Positions 41,568-51,626 of a DNA stretch of 59,614 nt are shown one piece after another (position 1 is the first letter of the stretch; every line of letters begins with the position of its first letter). Both the position numbers and the translations under genes were made by a program. The notes beneath the pieces are model-generated. The model was not told where the DNA came from. It searched no databases and saw only the letters and a list, made by a program, of their open reading frames with translations. Origin of the DNA: a bacterium UBA3756. GTDB taxonomy: Bacteria; Bacteroidota; Bacteroidia; Bacteroidales; Bacteroidaceae. The DNA is taken from contig DFGG01000105.1 in assembly GCA_002371695.1 (NCBI GenBank), forward strand, positions 1 to 59,614, read 5' to 3'.

Positions 41568-44500
41568 TTAGAAGGTTACGTTAAGACCGAAGATGAAATT
41601 ACGGGTAGAAGGCGTGTTAAAACCAACGATTGGCATTCTGTGGCTACCGAAGTTATAGCCGACGGCTGTATTTTCATTTGACCATGAGTTGGTCTCAGGA
41701 TCGAGTCCGCTCTCGTTATTGAACGGAGAGAAGAGCACGAACGGATTCTGAACAGTAGCATAGAGGCGCAGACGGCTGATACCGAAATCCTTGACAGCCT
41801 TCAGGTTCTCGAAATTGTAACCGAGTGTGATAGCACGGCACTTCAGGTAACCGGCATTGAAGTAACCGAGGGTAGAACCGTACTTGGGGTTATCACTGCT
41901 CATGATACCACCGGGTTTCGGGTACTTGGCACCCGTGTTCTCCTCTGTCCAGTAGTCCACGTCGAGCTGTCCGCGACGGCCACTCAGCATGTTCAGGTAA
42001 CCGTTTGAAGAGTGGATGGCAGAGATCAGCTTACCACCGATCTGGAAGGCACCGATCACAGTCAGGTCGAAGCCCTTATAGCCAACTGTCGTATTGAAAC
42101 CACCAACGAGGTCAGGCTCCATGCTCATGATCTGACGGTCGTCAGCACCAATCGAACGGCTTGGAGTTACACCATCTTCCTTGAAGTCACCCTTAGAGGC
42201 ATCGCCACGATACTTCACCTTAATCATACCAACGTTTCCGCCCGGCTCAAGGATGTCCATATAGGGATCGCCTGCCTGCCAGAGGCCTACATACTCATAG
42301 TCATAGATAACGTCGATAGGATAGCCGACGAACCAGAGGTTACCCTCATCACGATCAGCGCCAGAAGCCAGTTCGGTCAGCTTGTTGCGGTTCTGATAGA
42401 GGTTAAGACCAGCCTCCCAGTTCCAACCGTTCTTATTATCGATGATGATACCGTTCAGAGAGAATTCCCAACCCTTGTTCTCAGTCTTACCGATGTTACC
42501 GGTATAGCTGCTTACACCAGAGGTATCAGGCAGTTTCACGTTGAGCAGGATATCATTGGTCTTCTGGATATAGTACTCGAACGATCCAGAAAGGCGACCA
42601 TTGAAGAATGAGAAGTCAAGACCGAAGTTCCAGGTCTTAGAGAACTCCCAGCCGAGCTCGGTGTTAGGCAGAGAGTTTACATAGTAACCAGCCTTGTAGG
42701 TAGAACCGAAGTTATAGTTGCGGATACCCAGTCCACCGAGAGTAGAGTAAGGATTGATGGCCTGGTTAGAGGTCTCACCATAACCCACACGCAGCTTCAG
42801 GTTGTCGAGCCAATTCTTAGTGCTCTCCATGAAATCCTCACGGGCGATGTTCCAACCAGCGCTGACAGCGGGATAAGTATGCCACTTATGGCCAGGAGCC
42901 AGACGAGAAGAAGCATCAGCACGAACAGCTGCAGAAATCATGTATTTGTTATCATAAGAGTACATCACACGACCCATCCACGACATCAGACCGCTCTGGT
43001 TGTAACCATAACCAGTCAGGTTTGACTGACCAGTAGCCTTGTCGAGTGCATAGTACTGGAAGTAGTCGGCAGGAATCTCCTGAGCAGAAGCACCAGACTG
43101 CTCGTAGCGAGTCTGCTCTGCAGAGTACATAGCCACCACATTCAGGTTGTGCTTCTCAGCGAATACGCGATCATAGGTCAAGAGGTTCTCAACAGCCCAG
43201 TTGCGGGTCTGGTTCTCATAGACAGAACCACTGTTGACGGCATTGGCATCCTTGTTGTTGATACCAGTACCAGTGAAACCACCCTGCTTGGAAGTACGGA
43301 TGTTGAGACCGACGTTCACACGGTAAGACAGACCCTCGATCCACGGGCACTTCAACTCAGCGAATAGCGTGTTGTAAGAACCGAAGCCAGTGTTCTCGCT
43401 CAGCCATACATCCTTGTCGCGCTCTACCGTCTCACGAGTAACCACCACCTGGTCGTCGGCGGGCAGCGTGTTGTAGCGCTTCAGGTTGCCATCCTTGTCA
43501 TACGGACTTGAGATTGGCGTAGAAGCCAGAACGGCATACATGTTGTTGACTCCCTCCGTCTTACGATAGCTGTTGTTGGTACTCAGACCGAAACGGAACC
43601 ACTGACCGACCTTCTGATCGAAGTTACCGCGAATAGAGATACGGTTATAGCCCTCAGTCGGAACGACAGACTCGTCGTGATAGTAACCGGCACCGAAGCT
43701 ATAGCTACCGCCGTTGGTACCGCCGGCTACACTGATATCATGGCTATAGCCTACACCTGTCTTATAGTAAAGATCCTGCCAGTCGGTGTTGATATTGTCA
43801 TCCTCATCCACTGAGTTCTTATACATATTGGCATACTTACGGAACTTGCTGTAGGTAGGACCATCCATCATCGGGTACTTCTTAAATGGCTTCTTAAAAC
43901 TTACATAACCATTATAGGTTACCTTGGCAGGTGTACCCTGAGAACCCTTCACGGTGGTGATGATGATCACACCGTTAGCACCACGAGAACCGTAGATAGC
44001 GGTTGCAGAAGCATCCTTCAGGATATCCATTGACTTGATGTCAGCAGGGTTGATATCAGAAAGCTGACCCATGAAAGGAATACCGTCGAGCACGATCAGC
44101 GGGTCGTTAGAAGCACTCAGAGAGCGCTGACCACGGATACGGATCTGCATCTCGGCACCTGGCTTTGAAGAAGTCTGTGTCATGAGCACACCGGCTACAC
44201 GACCCTGCAGAGCCTCAGCTGCGTTAGAAGCAGCAATCTGATTCAGTTTCTCACCACCGATATTGGCAACAGAACCAGTAACGGCCTCACGACGCTGGGT
44301 ACCGTAACCGATAACCACCACCTCGTTGACTACATGGCCGTCTTCCTTAAGGTTCACGCGTACGTTGTCGCCAGCCTTGACTTCCTGTGACTCATAGCCA
44401 ACATAGGAGATGACGAGCGTTGCGCCTGGCTTAACATTAAGAGTGAAGTTACCGTCAAAATCGGTAACAGTACCATTGTTGGTACCTTTTTCCATGACCG

Positions 44501-44666
44501 TGGCACCGATCAGCGGACCCTGAGAGTCGGTTACATGACCAGTTGCCTGTCTCGTTTGCTGAACAGCAGCAACCTGCTCGGAAGCTGCCGACACCTGCTG
44601 TGCGCTGATTATGCCCAGAAAGCACAATCCTGCACATAAGGCTGTTTTCATTGCTTTGAAACTCAT
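41568..44666 (-). CDS. SusC-family TonB-dependent transporter (second pair)
   Basis: The 1032-residue protein has a signal peptide in its first ~28 residues. Next come a carboxypeptidase-D-like domain (GATVMEKGTNNGTVTDFDGN), the TonB-box region (NEVVVIGYGTQRREAVTGS), a plug ending in AIYGSRGANGVIIITT, and a long beta barrel. A second ATG at 44651 (MKTALCAG) also begins a good signal peptide and could be the true start. The promoter -7 lies in the loop of the upstream terminator hairpin (44709-44737). The transporter probably answers to the hybrid regulator encoded upstream on the same strand. Confidence 0.95.
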   Translation of the reverse strand: MSFKAMKTALCAGLCFLGIISAQQVSAASEQVAAVQQTRQATGHVTDSQGPLIGATVMEKGTNNGTVTDFDGNFTLNVKPGATLVISYVGYESQEVKAGDNVRVNLKEDGHVVNEVVVIGYGTQRREAVTGSVANIGGEKLNQIAASNAAEALQGRVAGVLMTQTSSKPGAEMQIRIRGQRSLSASNDPLIVLDGIPFMGQLSDINPADIKSMDILKDASATAIYGSRGANGVIIITTVKGSQGTPAKVTYNGYVSFKKPFKKYPMMDGPTYSKFRKYANMYKNSVDEDDNINTDWQDLYYKTGVGYSHDISVAGGTNGGSYSFGAGYYHDESVVPTEGYNRISIRGNFDQKVGQWFRFGLSTNNSYRKTEGVNNMYAVLASTPISSPYDKDGNLKRYNTLPADDQVVVTRETVERDKDVWLSENTGFGSYNTLFAELKCPWIEGLSYRVNVGLNIRTSKQGGFTGTGINNKDANAVNSGSVYENQTRNWAVENLLTYDRVFAEKHNLNVVAMYSAEQTRYEQSGASAQEIPADYFQYYALDKATGQSNLTGYGYNQSGLMSWMGRVMYSYDNKYMISAAVRADASSRLAPGHKWHTYPAVSAGWNIAREDFMESTKNWLDNLKLRVGYGETSNQAINPYSTLGGLGIRNYNFGSTYKAGYYVNSLPNTELGWEFSKTWNFGLDFSFFNGRLSGSFEYYIQKTNDILLNVKLPDTSGVSSYTGNIGKTENKGWEFSLNGIIIDNKNGWNWEAGLNLYQNRNKLTELASGADRDEGNLWFVGYPIDVIYDYEYVGLWQAGDPYMDILEPGGNVGMIKVKYRGDASKGDFKEDGVTPSRSIGADDRQIMSMEPDLVGGFNTTVGYKGFDLTVIGAFQIGGKLISAIHSSNGYLNMLSGRRGQLDVDYWTEENTGAKYPKPGGIMSSDNPKYGSTLGYFNAGYLKCRAITLGYNFENLKAVKDFGISRLRLYATVQNPFVLFSPFNNESGLDPETNSWSNENTAVGYNFGSHRMPIVGFNTPSTRNFIFGLNVTF

Positions 44667-44708
44667 ACGTTTGGTTTTGTTAGTTAATAATAAAAATTAG
44701 ACATAAAA

Positions 44709-44737
44709 AAAATCTGCCGCAAAGGTAGGCAGATTTT
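44709..44737 (-). terminator. Terminator of the hybrid regulator gene with the susC -7 element in its loop
   Basis: A 10-bp perfect stem AAAATCTGCC/GGCAGATTTT (44709-44718 with 44728-44737) is followed on the minus strand by a T run (44705-44712). The 9-nt loop contains TACCTTTG (minus strand, 44720-44727), the -7 element for susC, whose ATG is 54 bp downstream. A 10-bp palindrome AACGTACGTT at 44752-44761 lies near the -33 region and is a candidate operator. Confidence 0.75.
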
Positions 44738-44766
44738 CTATTACGGGGTTTAACGTACGTTTCGTT

Positions 44767-47700
44767 TCATTGCATTTTTGTCTCTTCTTGCAGATTTTGC
44801 TCAATATATTCGGTCGGTGAGACACCAAATTGCTTACGGAAGACGGTAGAAAAGTGTGCAAGATTGCTAAATCCTACAGTGTATGCCACCTGCGTCACAT
44901 TGATTTTCTGCTCCTTTAAGAGACGTACCGCCTGCTCCAGACGGATGTTTCGGATGAACTCGCTGATGGGTAATCCTGTCATCTCTTTCATCTTTCTGTG
45001 AAGCTGGGCACGACTGATGCCGACCTCCTTGGTAAGCACCTCTACATTGAAGTCACTATCGGAAAGATGATCGTTGACCACCTTCATGATACGTTCCATC
45101 AGCACCTCGTCGTTACCTTTCACTTTTGTCTCAACGACCTTGTCTTTCTGTTGCTGGACACCAGAGAACTTACCCTTCAGGCGTAGGTTTTTGCTGATCA
45201 GGTTGTTGATGATGACGTGGAGCTCATCCATATCAAATGGCTTGGCCAGGAATGCATCAGCCCCCTTCTCCAGACCTTCCAGACGGTTGGCGACATCCGA
45301 CTTAGAGGTCAGCATCACCACAGGGATATGGCTGATGTTCATATTAGTCTTAATCATGCGAAGCATGGTGAATCCATCCATCTCAGGCATCATCACATCA
45401 CTCACGACGAGGTCGAACTGCCTATCTTCCTCGGCACCCAGCAACAGGCGAAGGGCCTCACGGGCACTCGTCACGGGTGTCACCCTATAATAAATACCGA
45501 GCTCCTGCTGGATATAGGTGCCAATCTCCACATCGTCATCGACCACCAGCACACGATAGTTAGACTGTGCCTTCGGCCTTTGTGTCTTGTCTGTCTCATC
45601 TGGTATGAGAATATCCTCGGCTTTCAAGTGACTCTTGCCCAGCGGCAGTTTTACGGTGAAGATACTGCCCTGAGCATCGTCGCGATTGGCAGCCATGATA
45701 GAGCCGTGATGCATCTCAACCATCATCTTACAGAGGTTCAGACCGATGCCCGTACCCTCGATATGGACAGAACGCGAGTTGCTGCCCTGATAGAATCGTT
45801 CGAAAATCTTGGTTGCATCGCCCTTGATGCCCATGCCATTATCTATTACCTGCAGTACGGCATTCTCTGTACCCTCTTCCGATACACGTACCTCGATAGT
45901 GCCATTGTCGTAAGTATATTTAAAAGCGTTAGAGAGCAGATTGTCCACAATCTTATCGAGGGCATTACGGTCGAGCCACACCTTCAACTTATCGACAGAA
46001 GGGGCATAACGGAAGTCGATATTCCGTTCCTTGGCCGTATATTCGTAGGATTTCAGGATGTTACCCACATACTGCACCATATCCGTCTCCTGACATTGCA
46101 GCTTCATCTGCTGCTTGTCGATCTTACGGATGTCGAGTATCTGGTTCACCAGGTTCTGGACGCGCTGGGCATTGTGCTCGATGGTCTTGAGCTCGTTCTT
46201 CACATCACTGTCGAAATCCTGGCGCAGCAGCTTGTGGAGCGGACTCATGATCAGCGTCAGCGGTGAACGGATGTCATGGGTGGCATTGATAAGGAACTTC
46301 ATCTTCTCCTCATCGAGCTGGCGAGTGGTGCTTTTCTTCCAGCTCCATCCAATCAGACCGATGATGCCGAATGCGCCTAATATATAAATAAGGTACGCCC
46401 ACGCGGAACGATACCAGGGGGCACGCACGACGATATAGTAAGTCTGTGGTTCGGTATAGACACCATTCTCATTGGCTCTCACTTCCAGGGTGTAGGAACC
46501 AGGCTGGATATGATTGAACGATATCACATTGCTGCCCACATTCGTCTGAGACCATTCCTTCGCACCGTTCATCCGATACTCAAAGACGACATTATCTGTA
46601 TTGGCGTAGTTGAAGAGCGAGAACTCCATCGTGAAGGTATTGTCGATATAGGAGAGGGTGAAATGATGACTATCGGCCAAAGGCTCAGTCATCACACGTG
46701 TACCATCAGAAAGCGTATTACAATTCACGGGGTTGCTGCCTATGAACAGTCCTGTCAGATGGACGGCCTCCTTAGTGGGATGTGCATCACGCAGAGCGGC
46801 GGGATGGAAGGTTGTTATACCATCACTAATACCAAAGAAGAGATTACCCGTAGCATCCTGCATGGACAGGCCACGAACATACTCTCTGGTTGTCAGGCCA
46901 TTACCGCTAACATGCGTGATCCAGCGCTGCTCATCGCGCTGATACTGCCAGATACCCATCGACGTGCTACACCAGAGGTCACCATATTGGTCTTGTATCA
47001 TACCGCAGATGACTTTGTTAGCGAGTATCTCAGCCCCAGGTAGTGGCACCACCTTACCTTCCTTCTGATTGTATAGGAAGATGCCAGCATCTGTTCCTAC
47101 AAGGACACGATGGTCGCGGTCTTCATAGAGTGAATAGATGGTCTTGCCTTCCAGCATCACCTCCCAGCCGTAGGGATGGAAATTGTCATTTACTGGGTCA
47201 TAGCAGCAGAGGTTCGACGAGGTGCCAATCCACAATTTACCACGACTATCCACCATCATGGTCATCACCCAGTTGTTATGCAACCGTCCCCTTACCTTGT
47301 CTTCATCACGCATTGAGAAGTGACGTATCGCCTTGGTCTTGACATCATAGGAGGTAAAGCCCTTGGAGTAAGTCGAAATAAACATCCGACCTTGACCATC
47401 GTCAGTCATCAAGTTGATGTAGTCACATTCCAGCGTAAACACTTTGGAATAGGCACCCGTCAGGGGATTATAGCTATAGACGCCATCATCGGAACCAATC
47501 CAGTAGGCCCCCTGTCTGTCACGATAGATTGAATAGGTCTTCGGAGGGGAAGCCGGATGGGCTACCATTTTGCCGTTTCCATCGAAGCCATAGATACCAT
47601 TATTCTGAACAGCACACCACGTGATTCCTCCATCACCCAGACAGAAAGAAGTCACCGAACCGCCGACACTCACATTCTGTGCCGAGAGACTCCACGAACT

Positions 47701-48675
47701 GAACTGCGGCTCCTGCTGAGGCAACAGAAGCAGACCACGTTTCAGACAGCCTACCCAAAGGTTATCCTGATTGTCGGCATAGAGTGCCCATACGTTGGTA
47801 GTCTTCAAGTCGAATGAAAGACTGGCATACTCATAGCGCTGCAAGCGATGAGAGCCCTGAGGCACCCAGCAGAGTCCCTTGCCAAGTGTGCCAAGGAATA
47901 AGTTCCCCTTATCATCACAAAGGGCGGTACGCAGTTGAACTATCTCTCCGCCGAAGATGCTGGTATCGATGAAATCGGTTAAAATCTGTCCATCACGATA
48001 GAACATCAGTCCGCGCTGACAAACCATGAGGACACCGCCCTGATAAGGAACGAAAGTCGTCACGGAACCATAAGGAGAGTCAAAGTGCTGTACCGTCTTG
48101 TCGCGCAAACGGCAAGTGATCACTGTTCCTGCCCCACCTTTCCAGAAATTACCCTGGTCGTCTATCAATATATGATTGAAATAATCATCATCACCAGTAG
48201 CGTAGCGCTCTACCTGTACCACCTTTTTTTCACGGATATCAAGTCGGAACAAGCCATAACCAGCCGTTCCGATCAGCAGATGATTGTCGTCTTCCTGAAT
48301 GATATCATTGACACGTGCAGCCTCCACATTGGCCAACGGAATTCGCTCGAAATTATCATTAGCATCATTATAATAGGCCAGACCGATGCCCGTACCAACC
48401 CATAGACCACCATTCTGATCAACAAAAAGTGAGGTGACATTATTGCTGTTGATGCTGGCTGCATTGTTTACATCATGGAAATAGTTGGTAAAACGATAGC
48501 CGTCGTATTTGTTCAGGCCATACTCCGTGCCAATCCAGATATAACCAGCCTTATCCTGACAGATACAGGTAATCAGGTTACTCGCCAGTCGCTCTGACGT
48601 ATAGAAATGTCTCGTCTGTCCTACAGCAATGAGACATAGTCCCAGGCAGAATGCCAAAACCAAGGTTTTCTTCAT
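44767..48675 (-). CDS. Hybrid two-component system protein (sensor kinase, receiver and AraC HTH in one chain)
   Basis: The 1302-residue protein has a signal peptide (1-19), a double beta-propeller of periplasmic sensor repeats (about 25-680) and a Y_Y_Y domain (about 690-755, PGSYTLEVRANENG). After a transmembrane helix near 760-780 come HisKA with phospho-acceptor His800 (ATHDIRSPL), HATPase (NLLSNAFKYT, DNGMGIKG, GTGIGLNL), a receiver with Asp1093 (VVSDVMMPEMDG), and a C-terminal AraC domain. All catalytic residues seem present. It senses glycan fragments in the periplasm and activates a PUL, here most likely the susCD pair starting 100 bp downstream. Confidence 0.95.
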   Translation of the reverse strand: MKKTLVLAFCLGLCLIAVGQTRHFYTSERLASNLITCICQDKAGYIWIGTEYGLNKYDGYRFTNYFHDVNNAASINSNNVTSLFVDQNGGLWVGTGIGLAYYNDANDNFERIPLANVEAARVNDIIQEDDNHLLIGTAGYGLFRLDIREKKVVQVERYATGDDDYFNHILIDDQGNFWKGGAGTVITCRLRDKTVQHFDSPYGSVTTFVPYQGGVLMVCQRGLMFYRDGQILTDFIDTSIFGGEIVQLRTALCDDKGNLFLGTLGKGLCWVPQGSHRLQRYEYASLSFDLKTTNVWALYADNQDNLWVGCLKRGLLLLPQQEPQFSSWSLSAQNVSVGGSVTSFCLGDGGITWCAVQNNGIYGFDGNGKMVAHPASPPKTYSIYRDRQGAYWIGSDDGVYSYNPLTGAYSKVFTLECDYINLMTDDGQGRMFISTYSKGFTSYDVKTKAIRHFSMRDEDKVRGRLHNNWVMTMMVDSRGKLWIGTSSNLCCYDPVNDNFHPYGWEVMLEGKTIYSLYEDRDHRVLVGTDAGIFLYNQKEGKVVPLPGAEILANKVICGMIQDQYGDLWCSTSMGIWQYQRDEQRWITHVSGNGLTTREYVRGLSMQDATGNLFFGISDGITTFHPAALRDAHPTKEAVHLTGLFIGSNPVNCNTLSDGTRVMTEPLADSHHFTLSYIDNTFTMEFSLFNYANTDNVVFEYRMNGAKEWSQTNVGSNVISFNHIQPGSYTLEVRANENGVYTEPQTYYIVVRAPWYRSAWAYLIYILGAFGIIGLIGWSWKKSTTRQLDEEKMKFLINATHDIRSPLTLIMSPLHKLLRQDFDSDVKNELKTIEHNAQRVQNLVNQILDIRKIDKQQMKLQCQETDMVQYVGNILKSYEYTAKERNIDFRYAPSVDKLKVWLDRNALDKIVDNLLSNAFKYTYDNGTIEVRVSEEGTENAVLQVIDNGMGIKGDATKIFERFYQGSNSRSVHIEGTGIGLNLCKMMVEMHHGSIMAANRDDAQGSIFTVKLPLGKSHLKAEDILIPDETDKTQRPKAQSNYRVLVVDDDVEIGTYIQQELGIYYRVTPVTSAREALRLLLGAEEDRQFDLVVSDVMMPEMDGFTMLRMIKTNMNISHIPVVMLTSKSDVANRLEGLEKGADAFLAKPFDMDELHVIINNLISKNLRLKGKFSGVQQQKDKVVETKVKGNDEVLMERIMKVVNDHLSDSDFNVEVLTKEVGISRAQLHRKMKEMTGLPISEFIRNIRLEQAVRLLKEQKINVTQVAYTVGFSNLAHFSTVFRKQFGVSPTEYIEQNLQEETKMQ

Positions 48676-48718
48676 AGAATGTTAGTAATTTTATTTTTTA
48701 TTTGTCTCATAGTATGTC

Positions 48719-49318
48719 TCAAAGCCAGAAAATCCCCTCTGGCCCCATATTGAAGAGGAGGTCAAGGATAGATAGATTAGACAGGAAACCATGTTTCTGC
48801 TGATAGACCTGATAGTAAGGCTTTGACACGAAATCAGCATCAGGAGCAGGGTGCTTGGGGTTAATAGCTTCCCGATAATCCAAAGACGGGCTATTCTCCT
48901 CCCATTGCTCTGTATATGAAACCTGCGGCTGAATGTCGATCAATTCGCACATCTTCTCACGGATAGCTTCATTGAAATCTAGCAGGAACTCCCATCGATT
49001 CTGGAAAAACGGACGTATATCGTCCTGATAATATTCAAAGAAAGGTGACTCACCGTAAGCACTCTGTAGCGCATTCCAATGCAGATGGCGCCAGTTGCCA
49101 TGATCACTGATTCGGAGGTCTTTAATCAGCGATGTCTCCCCTCTTACCACAGGAACGGTCAAGGCCTGAATGCCTTGTGTCGTAGCGATGAGACAACGGT
49201 TACGATAGGTCTGTTTCTGAAAACTCTCCCACCGTTCTATCTGTACATGTTCGGCCCGGTGCAGTTTCTGATACCACTGCACCGGGCCGAAATAGGTTGT
49301 ACTCAGCAGCACCTCCAT
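48719..49318 (-). CDS. WbqC-like family protein
   Basis: The 199-residue soluble protein has the family's N-terminal YFGPVQWYQKLHRAEHVQIE pattern, the IKDLRISDHGNWRHLHWNALQSAYG block near residue 66, and FFEYYQDDIRPFF. WbqC-like proteins occur in O-antigen and nucleotide-sugar clusters with an uncertain role. In Bacteroidales the gene is commonly found after dapB and lepB, as here. It starts 9 bp after the lepB stop and is the last gene of the dapB-lepB-wbqC operon. Confidence 0.85.
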   Translation of the reverse strand: MEVLLSTTYFGPVQWYQKLHRAEHVQIERWESFQKQTYRNRCLIATTQGIQALTVPVVRGETSLIKDLRISDHGNWRHLHWNALQSAYGESPFFEYYQDDIRPFFQNRWEFLLDFNEAIREKMCELIDIQPQVSYTEQWEENSPSLDYREAINPKHPAPDADFVSKPYYQVYQQKHGFLSNLSILDLLFNMGPEGIFWL

Positions 49319-49327
49319 GGAGCCTGC

Positions 49328-50758
49328 TTACTTGATATTGTCAACAATGCTGCCAAGACGGCTCCAACGGACACTACTGAATCCACGACGGTCTGGATCG
49401 CTCGACCACCAGATGAAGATGGGCTTGCCAACGATGTGATCCTCAGGCACGAAGCCCCAATAGCGGGAGTCGGCAGAGTTGTGGCGATTGTCACCTTGCA
49501 TCCAGTAGTAGTCCATCTTGAAGGTATAGCGCTTGGCCTCCTTGCCATTGATGTAGATACGACCATCACGAATCTGGAGGTCATTACCCTCATAGACTTT
49601 GATGGGACGCTCGTAAATGGCGATATTGTCGAGTGTAAGTGCGATGGATTCGCCCTTTTTCGGAATCCAGACTGGTCCGTAATTGTCACGCGTCCAATGC
49701 TTATTACCATTGAGCGGGTAGATTTCCAGGTCGCTGGCATCCGTATTCAACTTGACACTCTCTACAATCTCCTTATGAGCCTGCAACATGGTCAATGCAC
49801 GCTTAGTCAACGGCATATAACCCATCGTGTTCAGACTTGTCAGGTCTTCCATTGAGATACCCAAGTCCTGCATAAGCTCGTCGGGGATAGCCTGCTTCAG
49901 CTTCACGTAGTAGGTATATTGCACATTCTCGGGCTCCTTATTGGGCTTACCATCGAGATAGACAATGCGATTACGTATCTGCAGCGTCTGTCCGGGCAGT
50001 CCTACACAACGTTTCACATAGTTCTCACGACGGTCGGCAGGACGGGTGATAATCTCACCATACTCGGCACGGTTGCGCCGGAGTTCAGCACGACCTGCAG
50101 CATAGATGGCATCGAAGTAACGGATACGATCCTCTGCCGACAGCGAGTCTGGGTCAGGACGGTTCGGGTAGAGCTGGTAACCGATTGAATAACACATCTG
50201 GTAATAGTCGTATGCCTGATACTGGGGGGCAGAACAGAGGGTATCGCCTGCAGGGAAGTTAAATACTACGATATCATTCAACTGCACCTCGCCCAGACCC
50301 TTCACACGGCGATAGTCCCAATGGGGCCACTCGATATAGCTCTTACATTCCACAACGGGCAACGTGTGCTGCGTCAACGGCATTGTCAACGGTGTCTGAG
50401 GAATACGGGGACCGTAGCTGACTTTAGATACGAACAGGTAGTCACCCGTCAGCAGCGATTTCTCCAGCGAACTCGATGGAATCACGTAATTCTGGAAGAA
50501 GAACTGATTGATGAAATAGACAGCCACCAAGGCGAACACCAGCGCATCGACCCACGACATGACGAACTTAACCGGCTTCTCAGCCTCCTTCCACCACTGC
50601 CACTTGATTTTCTTGGTAATATAAATGTCGTAGATAAAAGGTATGACAAGCAGTCCCCACCAGCTCTTGACCCAATAGAGGAACAGCAGATAGAGTATGA
50701 GTACGACGATAAACTTAGCCCACTGGACTTTAGGATTGAATTCTTTCTTTTTCTCCAT
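49328..50758 (-). CDS. lepB: Signal peptidase I
   Basis: With the start at 50758 (MEKKKEFNPK) the protein has 476 residues, far longer than E. coli LepB (324) but usual for Bacteroidota, which carry insertions in the beta domain. Two to three transmembrane helices occupy the first ~90 residues. The catalytic Ser97 is in IPSSSLE and the Lys base is in NYVKRCVGLPG; GDNRHNSADSRYWG is the C-terminal signature. It cleaves signal peptides of exported proteins. An alternative ATG 18 bp upstream adds six residues. It lies between dapB and the WbqC gene. Confidence 0.93.
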   Translation of the reverse strand: MEKKKEFNPKVQWAKFIVVLILYLLFLYWVKSWWGLLVIPFIYDIYITKKIKWQWWKEAEKPVKFVMSWVDALVFALVAVYFINQFFFQNYVIPSSSLEKSLLTGDYLFVSKVSYGPRIPQTPLTMPLTQHTLPVVECKSYIEWPHWDYRRVKGLGEVQLNDIVVFNFPAGDTLCSAPQYQAYDYYQMCYSIGYQLYPNRPDPDSLSAEDRIRYFDAIYAAGRAELRRNRAEYGEIITRPADRRENYVKRCVGLPGQTLQIRNRIVYLDGKPNKEPENVQYTYYVKLKQAIPDELMQDLGISMEDLTSLNTMGYMPLTKRALTMLQAHKEIVESVKLNTDASDLEIYPLNGNKHWTRDNYGPVWIPKKGESIALTLDNIAIYERPIKVYEGNDLQIRDGRIYINGKEAKRYTFKMDYYWMQGDNRHNSADSRYWGFVPEDHIVGKPIFIWWSSDPDRRGFSSVRWSRLGSIVDNIK

Positions 50759-50828
50759 GATTGTTAAACACTTCATTCACAGGTTTGACGCAACAGCCAT
50801 TCTGAAAGTTGCGCTTTTAACCTATGTT

Positions 50829-51545
50829 TCAAAATTTAAACATATCCGAGATGGTCAACAGTCCCTGATGATCCTTCGTGTATTCAGCAGCCAACACGGC
50901 ACCAAGGGCAAAGCCCTTTCGAGAATGGGCATCATGAGAGATGGTGATCAGGTCGGCATCTGAATCATAACGGATGGTGTGAATACCTGGCACTTCACCA
51001 CGACGGATATCATCCACACGCAGCAGCTTCGGATCTGTTGTCTCCTCAGCCCAGCCTTCCTTACGGTCCAGACGCTCCACAATCTCCTCAGCCAGCGTGA
51101 TGGCGGTACCTGAGGGATGGTCGAGCTTATGCACATGATGGGTCTCCTCCAGCTCCACATCGTATTGTGGGAACTGATTCATGATCTTGGCCAGATAACG
51201 GTTGACGGCTGAGAAGATAGCCACACCGATGCTGAAATTTGAGGCCCAGAAGAGTGTCTTGCCCTCTTCGGCACAGGCCTTACGCACGTCGTCGCCATGA
51301 TCCTTAAGCCACCCCGTGGAACCACTCACCACCTTCACGCCCTTGGCCCAGGCCTTCAAGTAGTTACCATAAGCCACCTGTGGGGCCGTGAACTCAATGG
51401 CCACATCAGCCGATGCAAATGCCGGACTGTCAAAGTCCTGCTGGTTGTCAATATCAATGATACTCACAATCTCATGACCACGGTCACGGGCGATCTGCTC
51501 AATCATCTTGCCCATCTTGCCGTAGCCGATTAAAGCTATTTTCAT
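50829..51545 (-). CDS. dapB: 4-Hydroxy-tetrahydrodipicolinate reductase
   Basis: The 238-residue protein has the N-terminal dinucleotide motif GYGKMG (residues 7-12) and the catalytic signature ETHHVHKLDHPSGTA, with the active-site His and Lys. It reduces the dihydrodipicolinate precursor with NAD(P)H in lysine and meso-diaminopimelate synthesis, which supplies peptidoglycan. It is slightly shorter than the E. coli enzyme, as usual in Bacteroidota. It is the first gene of the dapB-lepB-WbqC operon, with a TACCTTTG -7 element at 51570-51577. Confidence 0.95.
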   Translation of the reverse strand: MKIALIGYGKMGKMIEQIARDRGHEIVSIIDIDNQQDFDSPAFASADVAIEFTAPQVAYGNYLKAWAKGVKVVSGSTGWLKDHGDDVRKACAEEGKTLFWASNFSIGVAIFSAVNRYLAKIMNQFPQYDVELEETHHVHKLDHPSGTAITLAEEIVERLDRKEGWAEETTDPKLLRVDDIRRGEVPGIHTIRYDSDADLITISHDAHSRKGFALGAVLAAEYTKDHQGLLTISDMFKF

Positions 51546-51569
51546 ACTTAATTCGAATTAATGTCGCTG

Positions 51570-51577
51570 CAAAGGTA
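51570..51577 (-). promoter_or_regulatory. -7 element of the dapB operon
   Basis: Minus-strand TACCTTTG, 24 bp before the dapB ATG; no clear -33 TTTG. Confidence 0.55.
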
Positions 51578-51626
51578 CGACATAAAATTAAGAATGAAGA
51601 ATTCAGTATCAAGAATTATAATTCTT

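Noticed and set aside
44998..46266. Plus-strand frames opposite the hybrid regulator.
   Set aside because: They are antisense to HisKA, HATPase and receiver domains with all catalytic residues in place.
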